Positions 1-11,787 of a DNA stretch of 64,000 bases are shown one piece after another; position 1 is the stretch's first letter, and each line of letters starts with the position of its first letter. Below the pieces are notes generated by a model. The model did no database searches, was not told the DNA's origin, and was given only the letters and a program-made list of their open reading frames with translations. Source of the stretch: Whitmania pigra (Eukaryota > Annelida > Clitellata > Hirudinida > Haemopidae); assembly GCA_021613335.1 (NCBI GenBank), contig JAJTWR010000021.1, positions 1,007,001 through 1,071,000 of the forward strand, written 5' to 3'. The position numbers were made by a program, and so were the translations under genes.

Positions 1-1039
1 ATCAAGATGATGTGGATAACAATAACGTGGCGCTGTACTTTGGTTATTAGTGATAATAATAAAAGTAATATGAAGTGCCATAAGCGTGAGCATGGGGCTA
101 CACTTAAAATTTTGGGCTACTGGTAATGTCGGATTGGGAAGGGTCTAATTTAAATAACGTCACTCATGTTTCAAGCCTTCAAGCCTTGAAATTCAAGAGT
201 ATCGAACCATTTTGTTTATTTATTACCTAACATCCTTCACGTAGTCACAAGCAATTTAAATCATGGTTTGCCAGCTCTTCGAAGTATCATTGCAGTTCGC
301 TTATTAACTTCGCAAACGACCAAGTTGACTCCTACTTGATAAATAAATATTAATTTGATTAATTTAATATTTTGATTAATTTGACTTTAGTTTACTTTAA
401 ATGTTCAACCGGTTAATTATTGGTAAAGGTTAACAACATTGACATTTAATGGTAAGCCTGATCGCAAATCGTTCAGATTCGGTTAAGTAAATGTGGTTGT
501 AATTAATTTGGCCAAGAGTATCGATAACATTTAAAGTTTTAGATTACATAATGCAAATTAAATATAAGTCCTGTGTTGAAGTCTGACTATACGTTGAAAA
601 ATGCCAGTCTGCATTGTCAATTAACGTTATTGTAATTAGTCATTTTAGTTTTATTTTTCATCGCTTAAGTTAACCTTACTTCGAATTTGTTTGTTTCATA
701 TTGCCAGAAAAGAGGCTGGAGTTCGTGGAGAAAGTCTCAACCTAATTTATTGCATTTATTTAATTTTAGTTAGTAGCTGTAAAAAATGCATACTCGTCGT
801 ATTTTCTGTCCAAATAAAAGATTGGCTTGTAAATGATTATTTTTTGTAAATATATTACACATTTTTTATTTGTTATTTCTTACGGTTTTTTACTGTAATA
901 TATAGAAATGAATAAAAAATTTAAGTCAAGTCTTATCTTATTATCAACTCTTTGCATTTTGAGCAAAATGAAATTTATTAAAATAACAAAAACTGAGATC
1001 AAGTGAAGTGTTATTTGGCAACTAATTTTCAGCTAATGT
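1..1039. other. AT-rich flank downstream of cathepsin Z
   Basis: No coding region is recognisable here. A minus-strand AATAAA-type polyadenylation signal (TTTATT on the plus strand, 974-979) lies about 60 bases beyond the cathepsin Z stop codon and probably ends that transcript. Around 520-560 and 1250-1290 a phrase about 'taagagtatcgataacatttaaagt' long occurs twice, almost identically, the second copy lying in the last intron of the cathepsin gene. This suggests a dispersed or local duplication. Confidence 0.4.
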
Positions 1040-3048
1040 TCAAACAATAGGATCTGCCCAACGACACGAATTTTCGATTCCAAGATTTCCTTTGCCACTC
1101 TTGCTGGTTATAATTCTAAACCATCCGTCCTCACCCTATTCAATTAAAACGATTGCAATCAATTACATTTTGCTAATAGTTAACTACATTAACATTTAAA
1201 ATTCATTTTTGTCCGATATAATGGTTGTATATGTTTGCAAATATGGCTGTTATTAATTCGGCTAAGAGTATCGATAACATTTAAAGTTTAATTATCTCAC
1301 CCATGCAGATCCCCAGGAATTCCTTCCAATCCAGTACTCTACTCCAGTAACAGGATCGACACCCCATCCAGCAATGGAAATGGCATGGTTAGCCTGCATT
1401 TGAAAATCATTTGAATCGCAGAGATGTAAAATAAGACAATTTGAAGCATTAAAAGATTAATCAGAAATGGAAATACATAACTGAGCGCACATGTATATTG
1501 ATTTATAAAAAATTACATTTATAGCCCTCGTGAAAATGAACAGGCACAAACAAAGACATTTCTCATGCAAATAATTGTAATTTAAACACTTATTATTTGT
1601 ATTAAAATTGTGAATTTAAACATACTTGTGTGAAAAGCATGTCTTGATTAATAATTCCTCCTTTGTATTTTTGGAACCTATATGTCACTCTTATGCCACA
1701 ACTGCAATGGAAACAGTTTATTTAAAGTTATAAATGTATTAAGTATTGTCAAATAATATTTACTCCTTAAAACCAAGAACTTATTTAATTTGTATTATTA
1801 GTTATAATATTGTTTTCTGTTTGCATAATATATTAATAGCTTAATTATTTAATTGCAACCTCGATAACAACCTGATTGGGCCTCTGGTGTAAATCTCCTT
1901 CATCATGTTTTCTCTACCGCTCACCTTTCCGTAATCACTGACCTTCCACAGTTTGTAGTTCTTGACTGCCCAGCATGTTCCGTTATGGGCACAGTTTCCA
2001 CACTTGTTAAAGTCTGAGCACTCTGTCGAGAATTTGAAGAATGGAACAATAATTGCTGCAGATTTGAGGGACTAAAGATCAATAAATGCACTGACTCTGG
2101 TCTTTTGATTGGTAATTGTTACAAGATTCGTCCGGGATTCCATGCCAGTAGGCGTGCATGTAAACAAATTTGTCGAGACCTCCGTGGCATGAACCCCTCA
2201 TTATAAGGATACCCTTGTTGCAGTTGATGACATTCTGGACCGACAGGTAAGCAGATGGCCAAACGCCGTTCCTCTTGATGTTGATACGGTCAGCCAAAAC
2301 ACTGGTGGCAGACATGGCCCAGCAAGATCCACAGTCTTATAATACATTTAAGAATAGTAATTAAAATTATAATTACAACTTAATAAAATAAATAAATAAA
2401 TAAAAAATATAATAAAATAAAATAAAAAAACTTGAATAGTGAATAAAAATAAATACTAAAAAGGTTTCCAATCTATTTAATGTGGGTTCTTACACTGGGG
2501 AATGTGCTGGTTTCTGATAGGACTGACATAATTTGTTCCATTGACTTTTCTCCAATCCCAATTTTCCGGAAGGTCTATGTTTGCCCCTTCCCAAATTCTA
2601 GGTCCGTTTCTTAAATGGAAACATGACTAGATCAGTTTATGTTCAACTTCTGAATTACAAAACATGAATTACTTAAAAGCGTTCGCAGCCCAGCCTGCAC
2701 CCGATGATTCGGGCAGAAGCGCTATATAAATTAGAGTCGCGAATCGATTAACAAGTGCCTTAACATCCTACCCGAATACATAAGGCACTCAAAAAACGGC
2801 TAATTAGCAATTAGAAGGAAACATTATTTTTGAATTATTAGATAATTATTTTTAAAATAGTAATATTACTATCGCGATATTCAATATAATAGCAATTACA
2901 GTGATTACACTGTCAGCAATCACAATCCTCCTCGAAAATACACTGACTTTACTTCTTCATCGTCCTCAAGTTCTGCCATATAGTATCCGTAGATCGAAGG
3001 CGCCAGCACCAGTAGGCTCAATATCACGGCATACTTGCACCCGATCAT
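1040..3048 (-). CDS. CTSZ: cathepsin Z (cathepsin X), papain-like cysteine carboxypeptidase
   Basis: Lysosomal or secreted papain-family (C1A) exopeptidase that removes single C-terminal residues. Seven exons join in phase: 2924-3048, 2494-2609, 2096-2334, 1872-about 2026, 1626-1701, 1301-1393, 1040-1135. Exon 1 encodes a hydrophobic signal peptide. Exon 2 gives the mature N-terminus and the cathepsin-Z-specific HIP mini-loop (NQHIPQ), which leads into the catalytic cysteine motif CGSCWA across the intron. Exon 3 has LADRINIKR and SVQNVINC. The later exons carry the catalytic histidine ([11 protein letters not shown]) and asparagine (NSWGSAW) and end in ADPIV, as in vertebrate CTSZ. Odd points: about five extra residues (ILIMR) before GSCHGG, and a short propeptide without the regulatory cysteine found in human procathepsin X. 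The ATG directly follows a pyrimidine-rich AG acceptor. Family assignment is very secure; the 5' edge of exon 4 is certain only to within a few bases. Confidence 0.95.
2690..2815 (+). repeat. dispersed SINE-like repeat in cathepsin Z intron 1
   Basis: The left part (2690-2740) has the 'cagcctgca ... gcgctatataaat' wording of the tRNA-derived SINE at 25.4 kb. The right part (about 2745-2815: atcgattaacaagtgcctt, then a ggcact run before aaaaaacggctaa) is repeated almost word for word at 57.37-57.43 kb. It lies inside the first intron of the minus-strand cathepsin gene. Boundaries are approximate. Confidence 0.55.
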
Positions 3049-5516
3049 CTGAAAAAACATTTCCAATAGTTAAACAATTTTAATAAATGTAATTCACTTA
3101 TAATGTGATTAACTAAAGTCTTAAAGCGCATTCTTAATTCAACAACACGATTGCGAGAAACGAATCCATTTATTAGCTTCATACCTTACTGGTTTCAACT
3201 CTAAGTGTTTTCTTCAGCAGGTCTTTTTATACTTTACGATACGCAAGCCCGCATTAGTCATATGAGGAGATATGGCCATATATTTAATTAAATAGTTAGT
3301 CTGGGTTGCCAATTTACATTATTATGATTAGCCATTTCATCTTTCATTTTCGCTAGCTTAGTCAGCCTTTGTTTGAATGCGCTCCCCTCGATGTTCACAT
3401 GAGTGACACATTAACAAAAAAAAATATTTTTGATCAAAAAAAAAGGTTGTATAAAAATATAATAAAATGATAACGTTGCAATAATCAATTTGCAAATAAT
3501 TAAAGAAAAGCGGTAAAGGGACTGCTCAAATTCAAAATATTTACTGATCACTTGTGATTATATGTAAATTATAACAAGATTAAGACCAATCAGCTTCAAG
3601 CATTAAGAGCGTTATTTATTTATTTATTTGATTATAGTCCTTTGCATAACTGAGATGATTTGGACTCAAATAAGAGCGTTTGTTTAAGCAACATCTAATA
3701 CCAATAATAAATTAGAGTCAACAGTGGAACATCATAATTTTTAAAGAAATATATCAACACAACGTTATATCATAACATTGTTTTCTTGTACTGCTTATTT
3801 TTGCACTGTATTTGTAACAAATAATTGCTATCCGGAGATACAGAATATTTCGGAAATAATCGTAATCGTAAAACATTAAAAGCAACTTTCAAATATTGCA
3901 ACACTTTCTTTGAATTAATCAATGACACATGAGGACAAAGCATCCATCAAAATTATTTTAAAATTTCAAAAAAAACGTCTCGTGAAATACCATCTACACT
4001 GTACCATTGTTTACCAGGTTCGAACCATTTCGTTGGAATAAAAGAAATTTAGCTGCTAGCAATAATTGTCGATATAATCACAATGATTTTGCGAATAATA
4101 TAATTAATTAGATTTCATTCCAATTAAATCATGTAACAGTGAAAAGATGGAAATATTAATTTATAATTATTCAATGACACGAGTTGACTCTTGAATACAG
4201 GCCCATGGCCAGAAAATGATTTTGGGGGCGAGGAGGGCTCATTTTAACATAACATAACATGACATTAATTTATAATGGTTAAAGGAGTTTTGTGTCTGTG
4301 TGATAAACCCCTCCTACTTTTTAAATGAATATCCAAATTTCAACATTCGTATTTTGAATACTTATACCTAATCTGAATATTTTGTTTCCTTATTATTCCA
4401 AAGATTGATTACTCTGGTGCTGAAGTAATTATTCTTTAGAGTGCCGGTTACCTTCCTATAAAGCTTACATCTATGCTTTCTCTAAAAACTATTTCTAGTG
4501 GTCTCAAAGAAATGTTCAGGTTTTAAATTATCTCTTCCTGTTAAAATTTTGAACTATGAAAATTTTATGAGCTTTTTTTTTAATTTTGAATTTCTATGAG
4601 ATCACTTCTACCTCTCCTTAATTCTAAATTTTGTTCATATTTCTCAAAGTTCATAGTTCATATTTTTCAAAATCAAATGATTATATTAATAATAAATAGA
4701 GATGATTTTGAGATTTTATGATGTCACATAAATCAATAAAATTTACAATTAAAATCTTTTTTTAATATTTCTGGGGGTTTGAACCCGTAACCTCCTAAAT
4801 ACGGAATTGCTTGAATAGTTCGTGTTATGTGCATTTTACTTTTCAGAAATAAAGCCTTTTTTAAATTCAGTATTAAAGAAGATTTTATAAAAAAAAGAAA
4901 TAGAAACCATTAAAAGTGAAACACAAAAAAAGACAAATTCCTATTATATTTACTATCATTTAATATCATTATATTTACTGTCAAATCAGCAATAACTTAT
5001 CTGCACAAATTTATTCACGAAATATCAAATTAAGAAAATAACATTTAAGAGAGCCATTTAGCTTAAATCATATATGTCATAGATATACATCTATAAAGGT
5101 ATGACTATTTATTCACAGACATTGTACTACATAATAAGTGTAATATTATTAAACATGTGTTAAGGCTGAAATAAGGATATAAAATTATATATTTGCCAGC
5201 TCAATGTTTGTTCAATTATTAGTAAGTATGTCAGAAGCATGTTAGAAAATAAACGATTTTGAAGACAATGAACTAGATATTCTTCATAAATAGATTCAAG
5301 GACGTCTGATGTGGGGTGCAGGGGCCGTCTCATCAAATCGAGCAAGGGCTTGCCCCTCCCCCAGGAAATGGCGATAGGACTTTCTACAGTTTTTCTTCTG
5401 TGAAACCTCTTATTAGGAATTTCCTTCGTGCATTAATATAAAACGTTTACCAGAACTTCTTAGTGCAACATTAACTGTAACATCTGTTACTGCGTGAATA
5501 TTGTAAGATCGAAAAA
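3049..5516. other. intergenic, no gene recognised
   Basis: About 2.5 kb of AT-rich sequence with only short chance open frames. A tRNA T-arm-like word (ggtttgaacccgtaacc) near 4775-4795 could be a degraded SINE on the minus strand, but no cloverleaf can be drawn around it. The region would contain the promoter of cathepsin Z and the 3' end of the minus-strand gene at 5.5-6.4 kb. I see nothing else to support. Confidence 0.4.
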
Positions 5517-6404
5517 TTATAAAGTTCTCTTGTGATCTTGCTGGCTGTGAATTATGGTACTGGGGAGAATGTACAAGTCTTCATCTGATGGCTTTCTCTT
5601 ATGCTTGCATTTGCTATGAACAGAAGCATCTTTGGCCGATGACTGATCAATGCTACCTCGAAAATGAGTCATTGGATAATAATGGTTGATTTCACTTTCT
5701 TCCAACAGACTCGTGACATTGTCGATGTTCGCCGAATTTGTAATCGTCATTTGATCGTTTTGCTCAGAATTCTGATTTACACTCTCGCAAATCAGATTTC
5801 TTTTCACTTCAAAGACTATTCTTTGGTTTGTGATGCATTTTTCAACATCTGCTTCGAAATCTTTGACAAATGGTTCTTCGGCAAAATGCTCTTTGTCGTT
5901 TTTATGGAAAGTGCAGAAGGCTGGCTCTGTAGACTTTTCTAGGTCCTTGCTTGTTGTTTTTGTTGAAATATTGCTTTCAAAAGTTTGAAGCACTCTCACC
6001 TTATCTTTGTCCAGAAAAGTGGTGAAATTGGAGTAGGTTCTAATTTCAACAGAGGAGCGAATCTTGAAATGAAGTGCAATAATCAAAGTAATAAAGAACG
6101 TTAAGGTGTAACATGAACGTTAAAATTGTACCTATTGGAATGAACTTACATTCGGCTGATGATGGGCCAAAAACCTTGAAGCTTGATCTTCATTATTCAG
6201 TCTCGAGTATTCTTTCCAATGCGATTCCATTATGTCGTCTAAGTTTGAGTTGGCATTTCGAATTTTCTTTTTGAATTTACTTGATGGTCTTCCTCTGCTT
6301 TTGAACTTTATGAGGCAAGTCATCATAACAAATAAAATGGCGCAAAAACCAAGTACGCTCAAAAAGGAACTGCTGTAAATGCTTGTTGAAGTTGTTTTAG
6401 TCAT
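5517..6404 (-). CDS. unrecognised single-pass membrane protein
   Basis: Two exons (6150-6404 and 5517-6062) join in phase 0 across an 87-bp intron with a good GTAAGT donor, giving a 266-residue protein. Residues about 14-33 are a hydrophobic segment followed at once by a strongly basic stretch (KFKSRGR...KFKKKIR). By the positive-inside rule this predicts a short outside N-terminus and a long cytoplasmic tail (type III topology). The tail is polar and Ser/Thr/Asn/Glu-rich with no recognisable domain. Near its C-terminus is a basic patch (KCKHKRK). The ATG lies two bases after an AG that follows a run of T, so a leader exon or spliced leader could attach there. I do not recognise a family; the long open frames plus phase-correct splicing argue for a real gene. 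Confidence 0.6.
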
Positions 6405-7537
6405 AACTTTAAAAAAATCAATCGGACATTTTCGTCAGACGAATGGAAATTAACTTAGTTTCTGAAATACTGTCCCATAAAACTACTCTCTCCGTTTTAT
6501 CTCATAATTGTCTCACATAATTAATACATCAGTTGTTTTATAATCGCCCGGTAAAATTTCAGTTTAAACACTGCAAATAGAGGACATCCCGACCTTTTGA
6601 ATTTTCTGGAAACTTTCGATTTTCTCATTCGCAGAAAAAAAGACCATTTAATCAGTGGGCAAGTAAAAATCCTAAAGGTGTTCCGGGATAAACTGGATTT
6701 GGAAGTTAAAAAGTCATCTCAAACTGACTTTAAAGAACCTTAAATGTGATGGTTACAAAATTCGACAATAATAAATTGATTCAGATTGACTACTTTCTAC
6801 TTCTGAGATCCTCCTTTTCAGCAGCGAATTAAAGATTATAACGTACCGCGGTTGCATCATTTTAGTTTAGCGGACATTAGTAGGTTTTGAACATTTATAG
6901 TACATTTATGAAATTGTTTGTCACTGACTCAAAAATACTGCCAAATGCATTAAAATTATTCTGCTGTAAACAATATTAATGCTTTTGTTGTCTCGATGGC
7001 GAGAGGTCGTATATTTGCGACACTTGAATGTAGATGTAGGGCCAAATAATAGACGGTATGAAGGCAAAATGGTTGTTTCTTGTTAAAAATAGTTATTCAA
7101 ACATTTGCTAGCATGATCACAAGGACCACATATCTGAGTCTCCCAACTGTTTTCATGATCATGAAGGATTTCTTCATGAACGGTTGGCTATAATTAGAAT
7201 GAACCTTTGCAAGTTTTTTTGGTTATCTTTCTTGAATACGCTGTACTTGCGTTACTTTCGTTAGCGCTGTGCGATGCATAACGTTTACTGAAATCCTTCA
7301 CGCTTTGCTAATAATATAAGTTATTGAATGCACTATAATGAACATTAAAACCAGTCCCATCGTCAGTGAATTTAAAGAATTCTTATGGTGAATCTGACGG
7401 AATCTCATTAAGACTTTTTTTATATTTGCAAATGCAGCAGCATTAAATTTTATAAATCATAGAGAATTTATTTCAACGATGCACCATGCAAAAGATGCAA
7501 ATATTCAGTTTATGGAATGTCTCCATATGATTTCTAG
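6405..7537. other. intergenic; probable 5' region of the ApeC gene
   Basis: This is the divergent gap between the minus-strand membrane protein and the plus-strand ApeC gene. The first exon of the ApeC gene, expected to carry a signal peptide and to end with one base of a split codon, must lie here, but I could not choose a convincing candidate among the short ATG frames (for example near 6975, 7062 and 7341). Confidence 0.4.
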
Positions 7538-10500
7538 CCATAGCATGGCCTGAAGGAACTTATGGTCTTCCCATGCCAAAGACTGGATGCCCCATAGGAC
7601 CAGAAATTGAGTGGGAAACAGGTATTAATGAATTTATTAATGTCTGTTTTAATATTCTTATCTATTACTTTCTAATTGTTGTAAATGCTCTCAATTTCTA
7701 AATACCAAATATTGGCAAAAGCCATTTTAGTAGTTAACTAATAGCAATAATCTTGTTTATAATGCCTATAACTGAACGGTCGTCGACCCTCATTACTTTT
7801 TTTTTCACTTTCTTCTTGCATGCTGAAAGAACTGCTTGTATTTGAAGTTTAATCAAGCTTAGTATCAACAAAACTGATTTGTTATGCATACAAATGGATT
7901 ATAATACAAAGGATGGGGATGATTTAATCTGCTGCAGATCAATCTCAAACTATTTTCCAAATGTAACAGTAACACAGTGAAATCATACTAACTATGAAAA
8001 GTTTATCTCAAAGAATATTGCTGCATAATGAGATACTTTGTCATTTTAATGATAATGCAATCAGGTACAAGGACACAGATGACAGAAAAAGGCAGCCACC
8101 CTTCGGAGGTCATTCACCTGGCAGGAGTTGAACCCTCATACTCTGAACATGTTGTCCAGTTGTTCTGCATGAAGATGTCCTACCCACAAGATGGAGGATA
8201 TTCTTGGATGCCTGGTGGGTGCTGATGATGGGGACAACAATTATTTGGCAAATTGTTCAATCAATTATTGGGTCAGTGTACTTAACCTAGAGTGAAAGAG
8301 GAACAACACTTTGATCCATCGCTGTAGCACTTGTTATGAAAAATACCTTAAAGTTTAATTAGGTAAACCCACAAATAGTGAAATATCTGCATACAATTAA
8401 CGTTGTTGATTAAGGAAAGTACTGCATCTTCAAGAAAGGGGACTGTCCGGCCAAATTTCAGGAGGGTTTCATCGGTTGGGACGATGCTGCCCCCTGGTAC
8501 AGTAAAAATGACCACAGACAAATCTTTAAAGGTTGTGGACCTCTTTCAAATTCACCATGATGTTTACATTTTTGCATTGATAAAGTTACATGCAACTGAA
8601 GTACATTAGACTGCAAATGACTTGCATTGAAAGAAAGATGATGCAGTGAACTTTTCTAAAAATTAAACAATTAAAATGGATGCATCAATGCCAAGTTTTT
8701 ATTTTCTCTCATTTTCATGTCTTTTGTATTTTACGATGAGCAGTCTCACTAGAAACAAACTGCATAATCATCCGTCAATAGGTGGCTGTGATAGATCGGT
8801 CAGGTGGTTGATACGTATCTTTTTTGATTCTTTACCTGTTTGTGTTTTTGTTAATTAATAAGATTGTCAGATTGCAGCTGATTAGGATGCATTTAAAGCA
8901 TTTATTGGAATTAATTAAATTATCTAAAGAACGAATAATGGGTAATTAAATAATTTTAGGCGTGCTCCCCGAAGGTGACTTCGACCACAACACGAAATTG
9001 TTCTACTGTTGTCGTACCGACGGTTCACCATATAACCCCATCGTCCTTCCCCCAGAGGCTCCTTTTTTCCTCTTGAAGTTTGGTGATTTCTGCCAAGAGG
9101 TGAGTAACAAGGTCTACAATGCAATTCATGATATTCATTGGCCACATTTACGTTTATTTATCCTACTTTTTAAGTGCTCAAATTATCCCAACGGTATGTG
9201 CATGGAAGTTATAATTTCTAAAAAACATAATTTGACGGGGATTCTTAGTAAAAGTTGACTTTTTTTTTAATGCATGCATAGTACATATTGTTGATTGAGA
9301 CAATCATCAATACACTCATCTTTACAGGTTGATCAAATGATAGTCAATGAAGAGTGGGTATACTGGTCGAATGAGAAGTCAACCAGTGCAAGCCAGCAGG
9401 GAGGGATTCACCCCAAGATTGTTAGGTCTCAAACACCCCGAATGTTTACCAAGCTCTATTATTGCTACTACCAACCAAAGCCACGTTAGTGAACCATCAC
9501 ATGCTTCGTTTCATCTTTTGGCCTTCATCGGTGGTGGATTTTTAACTAGGTAAATAAATAATAATGATGATAATAATAATAACAATAATATAATAAAAAT
9601 AATAATAAACAATAATGACAATAATAGCATAATGATAATTAATGAATAATTATTTCTTTATATATGGATAGGTGAGTATTGAATTATCAATTAATTAATT
9701 AGATATTATTTATTAACCAATCATCTAGCCAACAAGGCTCTTAAAATTCTGACGTTCCTCCTTTACGGAGTTGGCAGTCTGATCGGCTTATCCATGCTGG
9801 CCTCGTTATTGGCTTGCATTGCCAAGTGGGTCTGCCGATGCAGGGGACTGAGCAAGGAAGCTGAATGGTCCGGCCTGGGACAAGACTTTTCTGATCCCCA
9901 ACCAGTAGTGGTCAGTAGTGATAGTCCAAGAGTTTACAAGTATGTGACAGTAAGGACCAGTGAGGGAGCTAATGGAAAGGTTCTTTTTAAAATATGTTTA
10001 TTATATATTTCAAAATTGCATTTGCCTTTAGCCAACCTTTTGAATACTTTATCTGCATTGGATGTAGAGTCACTTTAATAGCCAAACCATTTTTGTGGTG
10101 CAATATCTCAAGGACACTCCCTGGTGGTAAATGCACACAAAAAAAGTTAATAACAAGTGTTCCTTTTTGCTGTCACATGCAGGAATGCAACCCTCTGAGA
10201 TAACTTGCTTTAATCAGTATCTCTAGTCAAACTTTTATTAAATGGTTCAGATTCTTGACATAAATCTCTTGTCACAGATTATTTTTGTCTTAAAGGTTGG
10301 AGGTCTGTATGGTCCTGAGGGACTGCCAGAGGATGGGTTAACCTACCCCGCCCTTCTTACAGACCAGCTGTCTATTGCTGGGACTCATCTGTACCCTAGC
10401 CCTGTTCCACTGATCCCATCTGCACCTTCTGAATGGGAGGAGCCTCATCAAGGAGGAAGTCTGGCCTATGGTCAAGATCCTTCTGTCATGCAGGCACACT

Positions 10501-10643
10501 TCATAAAACAACCCCCTCTAATCACCACTAGGGTGGTCCTCTTAAAACCGGCCACGAACCTGTACCCAGACATCGGTCTCTCTGGAATTTCTCCATATTT
10601 GCCAACATATTCGGATGCCGTGTCAGTGCAGAAACCGGAATGA
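7538..10643 (+). CDS. ApeC (apextrin C-terminal) domain transmembrane protein, 5' exon missing
   Basis: Seven phase-consistent exons: 7538-7621, 8065-8214, 8415-8531, 8960-9099, 9328-9484, 9729-9979, 10296-10643 (about 415 residues; first exon not found). The ectodomain is one complete ApeC domain, recognised by AWPEGTYGLPMPKTGCP, FCMK, KYCIFKKGDCP, WDD, LPEGDFDHNT, FYCCRTDG, LPPEAPFFL and the closing YYCYYQ. ApeC proteins occur in many invertebrates and some bind microbial surfaces; the ligand here is unknown. A spacer of about ten residues leads to a transmembrane helix (LKILTFLLYGVGSLIGLSML onwards), then CRCRG, a likely palmitoylation site, and a proline-rich cytoplasmic tail of about 170 residues. 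The tail contains PSAP (an ESCRT/TSG101-type late-domain motif) and several tyrosines in YP or TYS context. Splicing at 9484/9729 removes an in-frame stop. Confidence 0.9.
9549..9660 (+). repeat. degenerate AAT/ATG microsatellite in an ApeC intron
   Basis: Interrupted (aat)n, (atg) and (aac) repeats lie in the intron just before the transmembrane exon. Simple sequence only. Confidence 0.8.
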
Positions 10644-11787
10644 GCCTGAATAGTTGCTATGGAAATGTTTCAGCCGACAACATTAAAACAGAGTTCTTCC
10701 GATCAGGAGAGAACACACACTGAGAGTTGTTTCAGCCACATTTTATTGAGTTGTGTTTTTTGTTGTCAGTAGTTGAAGATTGTTGGCTTCTTCGTAGAGT
10801 TGCTTGCCTCCCAAACGCACCTCAGGCAAACTGACCCCCGCTTGTCGTGAACATGTTGGCATTCCTCCCCGATGCCCTCGAACTGGTCGTACTAGTCCAT
10901 TTGAAGGATACCTTTTGTCCTTTGGCTTAAGAGTTCTGCAAGATTGTTATTCATACATCATGTTGTACTATTAAAGCACACTTTAACATATATTTCCCTG
11001 CAATGTGCTATGTTATAAATATTAATTTTGTTTGTTTGACAACTTATTCAAGTAATAATTTAGTTATTCTTCCTTGTTATTTGATGTTTCAACTTCTATT
11101 TATGTTTTGTAATATTAAATACTGCAAATATTTACTAATTTGTTGATTTATTGAAACTTCCATTTATATTTTGATAATACAAAATCCTGCAGTTGTTTAT
11201 TATTTTATTGCTTGACTGAGTGATTGTATGAATGGCCAAGCAACCTATGATTCCACTCAATTTAGTGATGACTGTGCTCATTAATATTTATGGGTCACTG
11301 AACCATATTGTGGATTTATGACATTCCAATGCATATATTTTAGCAAACTTGATATTCATCTGGTGTACTTGACATATATTAAAAGTTACACCATGAAACC
11401 GCATTTTCCTCGATGTAGCACAATTTATTTTCATTTATTTGTGGTTTTCATGTTCTAAGAAAGTCTATGATGTTCCAAATGCCACAAGTTCTAATTTTTC
11501 TTGCCAAGTTGGTAGTAGCTATTATTTGCTGATTTGATCAGTAGTTGTCAATTGGGTTTGATCAGATTCTCATTTATTTAGAATTTCTTTTTCCATTAAA
11601 TCCAGTTAAATACTTGTCTTGACATAATGGAAAATAAATTATGTATTTTACTTTATTTCATAAAAATTATAATCTACCATGCTAATTTATAATTAATGGT
11701 AGTATGATTTGGATTTCCACAAAATGTGACTGGGAAAGAATGCTAATTGGGTATCACAGCTTCAGAGACAATGACAATTTCTTATTC
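10644..11787. other. 3' flank of ApeC gene and RGS22 tail-to-tail gap
   Basis: The two genes converge here. The plus strand probably holds the ApeC 3' UTR (ATTAAA near 10971). No further coding sequence is recognisable in about 1.1 kb of AT-rich DNA. Confidence 0.5.
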
